64,000 nt of DNA from Toxoplasma gondii ME49 (Eukaryota; Apicomplexa; Conoidasida; Eucoccidiorida; Sarcocystidae), in the NCBI RefSeq assembly GCF_000006565.2, contig NC_031471.1, forward strand, positions 186,001-250,000, given 5' to 3'. Positions 24,925 through 38,300 of this stretch are shown piece after piece. The notes under the pieces are model-generated. The model was not told the DNA's origin. It ran no database searches and saw nothing but the letters and a program-made list of their open reading frames with translations. Position 1 is the stretch's first letter, and the number at the start of each line of letters is the position of its first letter. The position numbers and the translations under genes are program-made.

Positions 24925-27900
24925 ATGTTTTGGTTGCTGAGTATCGGTGATAGTTGCTCTGCCAAGGAACGATTTTGTACGAAAGACCTTGCTGTTTTGC
25001 CTGGATCGATGACAAGCAGTCGCTTGATTCAGTCCGCTTGACTCGGAGGCCTCTGCAAAATGCAGTGGATCCGTCTGTCGGTCTCGTGGTAGATAAACTA
25101 GAGCTTCATTTTTCGACAGGTTCTGAGTCTTACTAATCGCGAGAGTTAACAGTATCGCTACGAGGGAAGGTTGTTGAGCTACCGAACGAACCGAGGTGTG
25201 CGTACATCAGGATAATTGCGTTTTAAGCGTGACAGTCGCCCCCAGAACAAATTACCAGCAACGTTTTATCGTTTTGGTCACTGGTGGATTCAGCGCGACG
25301 ATTTACAAGTGAAAGACATCATTGTTACTGGTTTAAGCCGTTCAAACCGTAATTCTTGATCTCTAGACTCACCGTTGGCGAAATCATATCCTTCCTCTGA
25401 TCCACTCTTTGTCACGGGCTTTCCAAGAAGTTCAAGGCTCCGGAAGTCGTCAGAGGGTGTCCGTCATTTGGGCAAGTTCCATCTTTCGTTGCATACGTAT
25501 CGTGGCTTGGTCAAAGTGCTTCTTTCAGACGTGCCAAGTCTTAATGTGGATTTTCTTCCGCTTAAACGTAACAGCTTGCTCTGTCCAATTAAGAAGCTCT
25601 TCTCATCCGTTTCCAGACTGCGACTGGCAGAGACAGTATCCCTCAGCGCGTCGGCTGTTCTGCCACGCCACTGGCGTCGTGGATGGACTTTCGCTCGCCT
25701 TCAGCACAACGTCACACGGACGGCATTTGCTGTGAAACGAAGCCTCTGTGTTCACCATCCACAGTTACTGTATTTTCCATGGCGGGTTAGTGGTAGTCAG
25801 TTCAACGAGCTGCGCGCTACCTTCACCACACTTCACAAGTGATTTGTAGCGTCTGGCTTCACGAGGGGTTAACTCCACCATGGATACCCGCCTCCGTTCC
25901 TTCTGGTTGAACCCTGACTTGTCTGTTCAAGCGTGGCGGCGATTCTTCAAAACGAGGCATGCACAATACTGGCACGCGTGCTGAATGATCCGGTCACTAC
26001 GCACCACACCTGATGGTTGCACGCGTAACAGCATAGTAGCCCGCTTCCATCTTCTGCAGAGAAGGGCTGTTATAAAGTCTTTCTGGTGAAACCTGATGGG
26101 ATGACCCTGGGTAATATGGTGTTATCTTTCATGGCTGCACTAAATTCAACAAAATGACGCTGCTGTGGGTCGTCTGCTCGAAAGGGCAGTGAAGCTAGCC
26201 AGGTTGATATTATGCGGGGTTCTGATTGGGATTGGATCCTTTAGGCGACCAGTAATGGCTTCCTTGGGGGCAAGGGGAAAATAGTCCGAGTTACAAGCGA
26301 TCAGATGGAGGATTATTCATCTGTCCCACCTTTTGACAGTGAGCAGGTAGGCCGAGCCGGCCACTGAGCGTTTTACCGAGGAGGCAAATTTACGATGCTT
26401 GCGCGCCAGCCAAAGCTGCTGTCGTTGTGGGGGGAGTGGTCAAATCATCACATGGGAAGGAATAACACCAAGATTTTTCTACGTGCGTGCGACTGTGGAT
26501 GAAGCCACGCATTTCGTCCAAATCGGTTTTCCCACGTTGGGCAGGAAAAACTATTTGTACGAGGATTGTATCTGGGGACCTTCTGCCCGCAACTACGAAC
26601 GTTGTCAGACATGGCTCTCCGCATACGGAGGGACAGCAACAATAAGCAGTCGATGTAACAAACAGCATAAACGAGTGGAACCATCTTACCACCATATCTG
26701 GGCACAACAAAGGCAATAAAGGCATGAAATGACCAGAAAGACAGCCAACTCTTCCTTCCTGGCACTCGCAACATACTTTGTGTTCCTGGGTGGTTCGAAA
26801 GTCGTTTTTCCAGGAACCAGCGCAATCTCCTATTTCTTAGGACCATGCGGTTGTGTGTTTGTAGCTCAGAGTAGATGCCAGGGGTAGTGGCGTCGGTTGG
26901 ACACTGTTCTGTCCATTGAGTATAACTTGATGGTTGTAACTCGTGAGGATAGTAGAAGACAAGGCCTGAAGCGTCGTCTGCCTTGGTTTCATTTAAATGG
27001 TGCTGCATGTATCCAGCACAAAGAGCTCGGCTGGTAGTCCTTCTTCTGTGGAGAACTTTTCTAGTTGTTTTTGTGGAACCGCGAGCACACCGGTGCATGC
27101 TGTACTCACACACCGGCTCCCGGGGGTCTTCATGGCGGCCGACGCACTTGCCGATGCAGACTGAAGGGAGGAATATGTGTTTCTCGTCGTTTGCTGCCAT
27201 CGAGATTGACTCTTTCAGTCATAAGGTCCAAGTCAAATACACCGACGCGGACAGTTAGGAGTTTTGACAAAGGCAAAGACTCTTCGGGCGAAGCCCCAAC
27301 GAGATGCCAAGTCGGGGTTACCATTGCCGGACGGCGTCAACTCCCTCCAGCTGGCACGCTGTTGACTTTTGCTGAGCCGCAAACGGACCTTTGAGCAGAA
27401 CCTCTCCCGAGAGCCACTTGGTCTTACCGAGGAGTTGGTACTTTTTTCAACCTCCACGTAAAAAACATTTGCTACAACGATGCCTGCATTCCAGCTGTGA
27501 TTTATCCTGACAGGGCTGCATGCAGTGTCATGCACGGGAGCGCCGGTCTCACGAGTGGCATTTTGAGACCTTGAATTCGCCAAGGGTGTCTTTTGTGTCA
27601 CTTCCCAATTACAGACTTGACAGAATCTCCTCATTGCATCGACAGCCGCCGTCAGGGACTCAAGGCCCTGGACTTTCGTCTCTTCGGACCGACAGCGAAT
27701 GCGCGGGCCCCGACTCCGTTTGCGCAAAACAAGGGCGAACTTGGGATTCGGTTAAACAAAGACTTCCAAGATCTGAACCAATCGTCAAGCTCGTGGCATC
27801 TATTCTTCGCAGGGAAAGCTTATGAATCGAACCGTGTAATTCCATTCGAAGAAGCAGGGACACTGCAGTACCGACAGGCTGCAATCTTTGCAGGTCTCGT

Positions 27901-28500
27901 AACTTCATGGCGTGCTATTTCGTGGCTGTTGTTGTGAGGCAGACCCGAGTTACGGAGTTGAATAAAGTCTCGACAGTCGGCATCTCTTCGACTGAACATG
28001 CACTGCCCTCGTTGACACGTTGACGCCGTATATCCCGCCAAACCATCGGTGTTGAATGAACAGCGTTTCCTCGCGACCCCCTCTGATACTCCGCGTGAAA
28101 ATCCCTGCTATCTGGCGCCTCAAAAAGCTGGGAGAAATGCTTCTTGCATGTGTCGAGGGCCTCTCCAACCTGGCGGTGACCCTTTCCGATGGCGCCTCTC
28201 CGAGCTCCGGCGGGCCAGGCCAGGCCTGTTTGGGTAACGTTGGAAAAACGACTTCCACACAAGCACGGTAGCCGTTGCAGCAGAAGTAACAGGGAAACCG
28301 CAGGCGCCTCGTCCCTTGGCATTCTTGCAGAGTCAGACAGACGCCACCTGAATCGTGGGCAATCCTCTCGGTACCTTGGCGTCTCGGGAACTCCGCCGCC
28401 TCGACCGGTTCCTGAGGTCGTTCAACTTCCGCCACCACGATTCCGACTGGGTGCCGCTGCGCGCCCTCCGGACCTTGGTGGTTCTTCGTGGAATCACAAA
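24925..28500. other. Intergenic region between cold-shock and HPR-like genes
   Basis: About 3.6 kb. The proximal part is the 3' UTR of the cold-shock gene and the distal part the leader of the HPR-like gene. The reading frame of HPR exon 1 stays open upstream to an in-frame ATG at 28189. A 250-codon ATG-initiated open frame on the minus strand (26448-27200) is listed separately. Nothing else is supportable. Confidence 0.5.
26448..27200 (-). CDS. Possible hypothetical protein, 250 aa (weak)
   Basis: This is a single uninterrupted ATG-started frame on the minus strand, longer than expected by chance at this base composition. I recognise no domain. It contains a hydrophobic stretch (LVYAVCYIDCLLLLSL) that could span a membrane and several Cys/Arg-rich patches. 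The residue mix is otherwise close to random translation and no splice partner with similarity was found. It may be a real small gene, part of a non-coding transcript, or chance. Confidence 0.15.
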   Translation of the reverse strand: MAANDEKHIFLPSVCIGKCVGRHEDPREPVCEYSMHRCARGSTKTTRKVLHRRRTTSRALCAGYMQHHLNETKADDASGLVFYYPHELQPSSYTQWTEQCPTDATTPGIYSELQTHNRMVLRNRRLRWFLEKRLSNHPGTQSMLRVPGRKSWLSFWSFHAFIAFVVPRYGGKMVPLVYAVCYIDCLLLLSLRMRRAMSDNVRSCGQKVPRYNPRTNSFSCPTWENRFGRNAWLHPQSHARRKILVLFLPM

Positions 28501-31500
28501 ATGACTGTGTCTGCGTCCACCTTTTCCTGGGGCTCCCGCTCTGTGTTGTCACACAACGCGGCGTTCTTACGTGCGCAGGGCCGTCGATTCTTTGGCTTTC
28601 TGTGCACCAAGAAGGTGGAGAAACACCTGAAACTTCACGTCCATCCAAACAACATGGGGCCATCGGATATCAGCAACTTAGTCCGCCTGGCTGCCAACAA
28701 AAAAATCAACGACGGTAAGACTGACCGCGCCCTCACGGAAACTAGCTTAAGAATGCCTACAATTTGTCCTCTATGTACCATTCGAAAAACGGGTGCAAAT
28801 CTGTACCACACAAGTGCTTCAAAAGAACCTTCAGGTCATCGGATTGGGGGGTTCTATGCTTTTACTACACCAAGGTTGTCAATGAATGCAACTTCGAAGC
28901 AAAAGTGAATCCCGGTAGGATAGTGAAGTCCACCATGTTTCACTGTCTCAGACCCTCCGTTTTACTCCAGTTTCCTCACTTCTACGTGGCTTGAACAGTA
29001 CCCAGCGTAACCAGCTGTCAGTAGTAATGACCTTGGCCCTGTGTCCACCAGTGTCCTTTGCGCTTACGGATCGTCTTAGCAAAGAACTCGTATTCACCAC
29101 TCTGTGCTGCCTACGGTTCGTCCTCGTGACGCGAACCCGTCATACGCAACTTCTGCGGACTTGGTGGCGCAGCGCAACACCCCTCCAAGTCCAGAACTTG
29201 CTATTCGGTTCTCAGGCCCCGCGGTAATCACAGTGAATGGGGAACGGGCGCCCGTTTCCACGTTTAAAGAAACATGTGCTCTTTGTACGCGTTTTAGCTG
29301 TTGGTGTCCACCGTATGCAATAGGTGCCCTCTGGACGGCGATTACGCGGCGAGTTCAGTTCCTCAAACCCGTTTTGTCTCCGAAGGCAATCGCCCTCATT
29401 TCCAATGGCTTTGCACGCGCACAGAGAAGAGACTTTGAACTTTTCATTAGCCTGGCGGAACAGAGTGCCCAACGACTCGAGGTAAGAGTCCTGCAGTTCT
29501 CGGCCGTCCACGTTTTCCTCAAGTCCTTGCTTCGTGCATGACAAATGTCCTAAATTCAAACATCGACGTTTGTGTGCTACGTTTTCAATTAATTGCACAT
29601 TTCCTTTCAAACGGTTTTTCAAATCGGCTGAACAACTATAAAAACCATCGACAGTTCTCGAACACTTACACTCACCACATCCGTGGGTTGTTTTCACCAA
29701 GCCAACAACTTTGGCGACGACTGGGACAGGGTTTTCTTCCCCGACACACACGCACTTTACAGAAGCTGATGGCGACCTCAGTTGTTCCGTACGGGAGCGT
29801 GGTTTTTCGAGGATGTGTGGAGCAGATAAGCTTTGTTTTTATTGAGATTTTAACTGACGTGCGATACCATCAATACTCGCGCACAACCGGTGTGGGATGG
29901 ACTTTTGTTTCAACTCCGCACGGTATGCGAGAAACGACGACTCAACTCTTCGTCGGTACAGTTTCCAGCGACCAGCGGGCACACGCCAGAGCAGAGACAC
30001 AACTCCTGCTTCTGTCAGTGCTCTGTGATAGACATTTGGGCGGCACGGGCGGACGACAGGCAAGCACCTCATGTGCGTTTCAGAATATTTCCAAATTCGA
30101 AATGCATTTAGCCCATCTGCGCTTCGTGATGTTCTCTGATGCGTTCAGCATTTCGAAAGCCACGATGCCGCCTTGTTTCTGAACGCGCTTGCGCGTCTGG
30201 ATCTCCATTACCCCCGGCTAATGGAGCATTTTGCGAACCATCTTTTGCAGGTAGCTGATCTTCTTCGTGAGACAACCTTTCAACGTGGAAAACCACGCTT
30301 TCGTCGGTCTCTTGCCTGGCTTATTGTCCAGCGGACGTGGAACGTTTCTACGTGTGTTTGCACTTCGGTCACGAGAAACGGGTTGCTCCAGATTGGGCTA
30401 GCTCAAAACCTTTTCTTCGTACTCTAACGGTTTGCTGCGATAGATGCGCAACACATTCTCCACATTTCACCCGTACTGTACGACTCAGTCAATCAGAATT
30501 AGGTGAGATACTGTGCTCCAAGTCTGGTCGCGTGCCCCGTGGGAAGCACAGTCGTCGACCAGCCGAAGGATCTCGAGCGAAGCGTCTCAAATAATCACCG
30601 ATCTACTGACAAGAGTTCAAGATTTGGAGGGGGCTGAACTAACGTTCGGGTATTCACGCTCGAGTCTAAGACAGTACTCCTAGGCTAATAAGGACGCAGC
30701 TCGAAAAAATATCTGTCGTTTCTTCAAGTGCGAATCGGTGAGGAGCCCCCACACACTGTCTAGGGAACGGTTGAGTTTTTCAAAAAGACTCTCGAGCATT
30801 ACTTTCGACCCCTCTGTCGGAGTCTTGTCTCGTCCCCTCGTGGAGGTGAAAGTGTTCCTTCAAGGCAGATGTCGTACACACATCTCGTAGATCTTTGTCG
30901 CTTGCGGCGTTGGAATTCACAAGGGGCAGTGGACAGACAAGAAGCAATTTATATCAAGCAAGAGCTGACGGTGTTTCGTCAGCTCTACGTTTTACAGCGT
31001 GCACTGTTCTCATGCAGGAGCATACCGCTCCATTCGATAATCTTTTGTGTTCACATGAGTGTAAAGACCTCGAGCGTTCATGCTAAAAGGCTCTGATCTA
31101 ATGTTCCTTTGCATTTACTCGAGGGTAAATACAGGTTTCTGGTAGCTACGTAACTAGACTGGGAGGATACTTATCTCAGAGACACGATTGTTGATAAGCA
31201 TTTTTCGCAGTGCACCTGAACACGATCGCAAGTCGGGGACGAGGCGCAGGCTGCGACTAGGAGAAGACTTTATCGAAGGGTCTGCTCATTTACCTCCTGA
31301 ATGATGTAACATCACCGAAAAATCTGGAGTTAAATCTAAAAAACAAAAAACACTGGCAGAAGTAATTTAGGTTTTATGACTGGTATCGGCAAAAGTGGAG
31401 GAGTTTGAGAATTCTATGTATAATTTCAGATGCTAATTCTGCTCTCATGGACCTTGCATGTGCTTGGCTCTTTCAGAATGATTCGCAACTCGTGTACGAA

Positions 31501-32304
31501 GAACAACACCTCGCCCTCATCGTGAACGCCTACGCAAAGTAGGTTTTGTTTGTTTCCGCTGCTCGTTCCACCATGGAACTCTCTCTGCTTCTCTTCAGAC
31601 GCGATTCAGCATTTCTTCACCTCTGCAGTGTAATGCCTTAAGAACAAGCGTTCCTCGTCATTCTCTACGGAGACCTTGAGTGGTTTCGCAGCCATACTAC
31701 CGCAGAACATTTTGCATCCGGCAAAAGGCATCCGCAATCTAAAGTGGGAACTTTGTAACTTTGGTTTGCATGTTATTTCCATTTTCTCTTCTCGCATTAT
31801 CGCGCGACGCGTGCCCTCGCGTTCGTCTGTTGTTTTCCTTCTCGGTGGTTCCACCTGGGGCAGTCGAACGGCTTTCTCAGCAAAGTTGGTCGATTTGGCT
31901 GTTCCCAACTCCTCCGGAATGTTTTGAGCTCTGTTCTCCAAATCCTTGCCACTGTATGGCTCCTGCCACGGTGAACCGGACTTTCGCTTTTCAGGTTGAC
32001 TTCTCCTGGAAGCTTCCCGGCGCTCTTCGCAGCTCTCGGGCGACGCATTGAACGCCAGGCTGCCGAGTTCACTCCCCAAGGACTTGCCAACGTCATCAAT
32101 GGGTACGTGTGTGGAAAAGAATCCAATGTCGGAAGTCGAGACCAACGACGCATGCAGGACGGGGCATGTGAGCAGATGGTCAGTCGACAGTTTCCATCGT
32201 TTGAGACACACTGCTGGGAAGAGTTGCATATAGTGATTCCAGTACGCATTGCACCTCGAACGCAGAAAGTAACGAGGCATGCGGGATAAACGAAATGTAT
32301 ATAC

Positions 32305-32344
<40 letters not shown>

Positions 32345-35300
32345 CGCAGCAGACACATGCCTTTGTTTGAGGTGGAACTAAATTAACGAGGGGCGAGGCA
32401 GAGAACCATCTCTTTTTCGAAAGGCGAACGCGGACGCAAGGAGACATTCTTTTATAATTTATAGACAAACACATCTGCATGTGTGAGCTGCGCATTGCTG
32501 CGCTACTAACCGTCTTTGTCGCTTAAGAAACCGTGACGTTAGGTAACGAGTTTCGTTCCTTTAGGAAGAGCTTGGGCCAGTGAGATGGTGCGTGCCAGTC
32601 GAGCGCCGCCGAGTCTCGCAGCTTAGGTGGCAACAGAGAGCGCCAAGAACGTCAGTTTCAGATGAAGTCTGCTGAAGTCGTTTGTTGCCCACGAAACGTC
32701 GATGAATGCATGAGACAGACGCCACCCCGAGGGCGTTCGCGTACGCTCCACAAGACACCGTTTCGAGATCCCTGCAGTTGTTCTTGTGTTTTTTTCCGCT
32801 TTTTCATTCCGCCACCTCTGCTTTGCTTCTCGATTACCATTTGTGTCTAGTATCTCAACAACTCCGTAGCATTTCCCGTTTCGTTTTCCCCCACATTTCT
32901 GCTCTGTTCTTTTTTTCGGTTTGCGTCTTTCAGGTACTATCGCCTCGGCCACAGAGACGACGCTCTGATGGCTGCTTTGGCACCAGCGGTCCTTCGTCAA
33001 ACAGGCCAATTAGAAGCGCAGCATGTTGCAAACATTCTTCAAGGTTTCGCCTGGCACAAAAATCTCGTGCTGCCTGTCGCGGGCGCATGCAAACACAAGA
33101 TTACTCGGCACGACGAGGTGCTCAGGTCTCTCGCAACTCTACTTGTAAGTGCATTTGCTTCTCCTCCAACAAGCTGTAGAATAATGAGAATTTACGTGCA
33201 GAACGAAGTCTCTTCCACACTAACTAGAGACGCGGCGCGAGAGTGGCACCTGCGACGATGTGCAGTACAAAGGGCCGCGCATCTCAGATACCACCGGCAC
33301 AAAGTGAATTCCGATCTAGACCCCACCAGCCAAATGCAGGGTCTCCTGCAGGCCGAGTCTGGCATACCAGTCCTTACACCTGTACGGAACGCAAGAACCT
33401 TCGAGGCTAAGAACTTGATCGGTTGTCCGCGCTCGTCGTGACCAACGTATGAACATAGCTGGCGAATGACAGGGGGACCTCTCTGTTGCTTGTCTCTCTC
33501 GGTGGCCGCTTGCGAGATTCACTCCTCATTTGTGGCACGCAGACTGAGACTCTTCTCAACATTGCTACCAGCGTAAAACGCGAATTCGACCCTGCATATT
33601 GCCAGCGTGCTTCAAACCCAAATTCGCCTCCTCTTCGTGGTCTGGCAGACATCACCTTTTCGGTTGAGGCTCAGGGCATGCAGGATCCCCTGGATAGCAA
33701 CCAATGCTAGACTCCCTCTCTTGCACACTCGTTTACATAGGATCCCGACGTTTATGTACACTAGCATGTTCTTCCCGAGTTCTGTCTTTTCTCGTCAATC
33801 GCCTCCCTTTCAGCCTCGTCTGCAACAGCGTCTGGGGCCGGTCGAAGTGGCTGCATGCGCCAGCGCGTTCGCCACAGCTGCGCTGGAGGTAAGCTGGAGA
33901 ATTTTCTTCAAGAGCGACTGCATACAGGAAGGTGACAAGTTTCACCATCGTCTCGTCTTTTCAACCACTCACTTTTCACCCTGCAGTTTGCACTCTTCCC
34001 CTCTGTTGTTCTGTTCTCTTCTTCTCTGTCCTCTTCTTGTCTGTTCTCTTTTTCTGCTCCTCTGTTCTCTCTCTCTGTGTTGTTTTGAGACTCCGTCCAC
34101 ATGAGACAAGAGGCGCAGTCGCTGAAAACGCTGCACAGAAGGGTACACCACGTCCGCAGATGCAGCCCCGCAGAAGACCGCAGTTTCGTCGGTTCCATTG
34201 TTTCCTCAACATGGAGTGGGCCTCCACCTCTGGCGCTTAGAACAAGGGAGGCGCGTCTGGAAGCGTCTCGGCGGAGGCGAAGGCAGGAAACTCACTCCAT
34301 CTAGGCACGAGGAGTCCGCCTACGCGTGTAGCCGAAACTGTGCTTCCACATCGCATTCACCGAGCCGTAGACGTCGCGTTCGCGGCTGGCCTGTAACCGT
34401 TATTGGGCAGTCCTTCAAGACTGATTTACCGCAAGTTTGGCGCGACGTCCTGCCTCTCTCGAGACGACGTCAGCTCACGACCCGGGAGTGAGTGGTTAGG
34501 CCTCGAGGAGTTCTAGTGCCTCTGTGACCTTCGACTTGACTTCTGGGTCGAAGTCGCTTTCTGGTTTTCTGCATGTATTTTCTGTGCGCGCGGTGTCTTG
34601 ATGCGGTGATTTCCACCGTGATGGGACACAACTCTGTCGGTCTTGTCTCTGGACTCTTCGATCTGGACTCTTCTTAAATGTTTGCGGTGGCCTGCGTCGC
34701 TCAGGATCGGGCAGCAGTGAAGGCAATCAGCGACGTCGTCACAGAGCGTCACGAGTCTTTCCGACCAGACCAGTTGGCGTTGACGCTTTATTCTCTCAGC
34801 AAGTTGAAACACATGCCTCCAGGCAAGTGCTCTCACGAGGGAAGGGGCACAGGGTTCGTTTCGGGGGAGCGGACTTTGTCCTGCAGAGAGGCTTTTTTCG
34901 CCGCCAGTACGGGCGACGACGGGAGTCGAAATCCTGCAGCTGGAACGCGAGACCGAGGCGAAGCCTCCTTGAAAACTTGAGGTCGTGAGAGAGTGAAGTT
35001 CAGCACCCGGAGCTGTCTTGGGAGGCCTGAGGGGTGTCCTGTCCGACAGACGGAATTCGCACATGGAGAAAGTTGAGTCCTCCTTTTTTTGCTGACCTTC
35101 GTCAAGCTGGGATGCTTTAGAAATGAAATCGGCGATGTGCGGTCCTCGTTTCTTCCAGATTTGCTGCAACGACTGACTCCAGCGATTTCTCGTCAACTCG
35201 ACAAATTCGACGCTCAGTCCCGAGTGATGCTTCTCCACGCATGCAGCAGGGTAAGAAGGAGGAAAGCAAATGAAGACAGGCTTTCCCCTCCTGATACGTG

Positions 35301-38300
35301 CAGTACGTTTAGAGACCGTTCCTCCACAGGAGGCAGCCATTACCGAACGCGCGAAAGTGAATGCACTGCAGTTTTCAAAAGATACCCCATCTACTCACAG
35401 CGTGCACGACTCTCACGTATGGAGAGTCCTGAAAACTGGGGACTGGTGGCGACGATCGCGAGAAGTAAACGAAGCCACGGAAGTATGGCGCTGGAGAGAA
35501 AAAACCAAAGCTGCATGAACACCTGGAAGCAACAAGAACTCCTGTGACCCTCGAACCTCCAACCTGAGACACTGAGAAAGAGCAAACATGCCTCTGGATA
35601 GGGAGTTGAACTATGCAGCTACCTTATGTCTTCCTCTCTAAATGCTGCGATTGTCAGTTCACACGAAGAAACGTTTGCTCGCGTTTATCTGCATTTCAAC
35701 CAGGCACGACTTCCCGATCGGGCTTTGTTTGAGTCTCTTAGTGAACGCCTGGCGCCTGGCATTGTGCCGTCGATGCCTCCGCAAGCTGTGGTCATGACTT
35801 TGCATGCACTCGCGTCAGTGGGTCTGCGGGCGCCGTTGACAGAGGCGCTCTTGGATCGACTAGCGACGAACTCCGACTCCGAGAACCTCCCCGACATATG
35901 CGTTGTGGGTGAAAGCGAAACGTCTCGGGTGCGTCTGGGAGAAGGAGGAGTCGATGCACGCACGAGAAGTCCTGCTTCAGATGATGATCAAGGTCCATGT
36001 ACAGGCGTTCGGTCTAGATGCGGTTTGGGGGACTCAGCTGGAAGCGATAGAAACTCGAAGAGTGACGCCGGTGTTTCGCAGCCGGGTGTCTCTCCAGGGG
36101 ACGAGTCGCGAGAGGTCGCACAGATGAACATTTCAGCTCTTGAAACGCCTGGGCTTCCTTGCGCCTTTCCCTCGAGTTCGACGTTGGAGAGGCACGGCGA
36201 AGCCTCGCCGCAACAGAACAGGGTGGAGAGGAACGGATTTCCAATTGCCTATGCAGCGAGTGTCATGATGTCGCTCCTCAAACTCGATGCGGGGGACCGT
36301 GTAGATCTTCTGCAAAACATCTGCGGTAGGTTCACTCACACCCACATGTCGGACGTTCGGGAGCCAGGTCCACGACAATCCAGTCCGTGGATTCGCTGCC
36401 GACGGACGTCTTAAAGTAGACTTCCGACTCGCTCGAATTACCATTGCATGCACGCGCATTTGAGGAGTGGATCACGACTGGTATGGGCACAAGTGGCTCA
36501 CCAGCAAGGTGCAAACACTGGGCAAGACAGTCGTTGTTCTACCTCACCTTTGTTTCAAACAGTGTCGAACAGAAAAAAGGCACACAGAAGCAGAGGAGTG
36601 AAGACGCGAAAGTCAGGGGAAGACGGATAAGGGAGCGACGAACGACAGGGTACGTTACCAGCATGTTAGCCGGCTCTTGTTCTCCACCGGTTTGTCTTTT
36701 GTCCTCTCTGCTTCCTTCGTTCGTCTCGTTCCACAAGATTGTCTTGGTATCTCTCCCCTTGCTTTCCTTGTTCTTCCAGACGCCGTTTGCCAGGCGCCCG
36801 TGGGGACGCTTACTCCACAGCAGTTGGCCAACATCTCCCACTGTTTGGCTCACTTTGCTTCTTCCCCGAACTCACACATCGCCTCGTTCTCCTCAGACGA
36901 GTCCGCGGAAAGTCGGAAGCGTTTCCTTCCTCCCCCCCTCGCTCTCGACGTTGTCGTTGCCCACGCTCTTTCGCAGCTGCAGCAGGTGAGCTGACCTGCG
37001 GCGGCAGTCGATTCCATTTTGAAACTTTTGCTAGAGTAGCGCCCGGGCCGCATTCAACGCGTATCTAGGGAGTAGATGAATGTGACTACAGACGTCTGTT
37101 CTTTCAGCGGCGAGCGTGTATGTCAGGATGTGCAGGTGCGTATGCCTTCGCTAGGCTGTTTGAGGTATCTCGAGATCCTAAAAACATATCTCGATGTGCC
37201 TTTTCTAAACGCACACACATTGCTTAGAGTGAAACAGTGTGGATCTGTCTGTCCCCGCTTCCACCGTCAACAGCGTATTCAGAAAGGCACAGTGATGCTG
37301 TTGGCAAAGGCCTCACCAAGCTAAAACGGTTTACGGACCGTTTTCGGGTCGACTTTCCGTGCTGCGAAACTGTACAGAGGGATACCGGTGAACCTTCAGA
37401 CGCATTAATCAAATTGTTTCTAAGCCACCACAATTACGACTTTTTTTTCGTTTTCTCTGTTGGCTTTACGACGCCTCCGTGCAGTTCTCGCCTCAGCTTC
37501 TCGGGAGTCTGTCCCTCTCTCTCGCCTCGCTCTGTCGGCACCTGCCTGCCGTCAGGGACTCGACGGAGAAATGGTGTGCTGCTGTCGACCGAGACAGACG
37601 TGAGTGCATTCGACTTGCACTTCTTCAAATTCCGCATTTTGAAAAGCAGGCGCACATGTGCCACTACCTGTAAACAGATCAACAAACACACCTGTCTATC
37701 TATCTATGTTTATCTATCTATGTTTATCTATCTATCTTTATCTTTATCTATCTATCAATATCTATATATCTATGTATTGTTTCAACAAAGATGTGGAGAG
37801 ACGTCTGGGTGAGCATCTCCGAATACCGAGGTGGAGTTCGGACATACGGAGGCTCAGATCTGAAGGCAAGCCGATTTGTAACTGTCGGTTCAGCGTGGGC
37901 GCTTGTGCGCGCTCGATGAACACTGCAAAGATATTTTCACTTCGAACCTTCTCCGGTTCTCAACGCTGCGGAAGAGGGAACTTGAGAAGTCGAGTCCCCC
38001 TGTGGCTACACGACATGCTGCGGTGGTCCGCTGGTAACTCTTTCGTTTTCTTCCACTCTCGGAGTGTTCTGTGAGTGACTGAGCTTCGGCAGCCTGCATT
38101 CATTTTGCCTTCTTCTTCGCCTGCTCCATAGATCCTTCTCAGTCAGAATCCTGTGTGCCGAGACATCGAATAAGATTCCGTTCTCTTCTGGATGTCTTTT
38201 GGCTTCTTTCTCAGTGCCGCTGGCGCTCGAGAAGTGCTCACCCCAGGTCGTCACGACTTTCCTTGCAGCCTCAGCCACGCTGGAAAGGCCGCCTCCCCCA

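Noticed and set aside
27950..28663. 237-codon minus-strand open frame over HPR exon 1
   Set aside because: It has no similarity and overlaps a confidently spliced sense exon with a mitochondrial-type leader; kept only as an antisense-transcription question.
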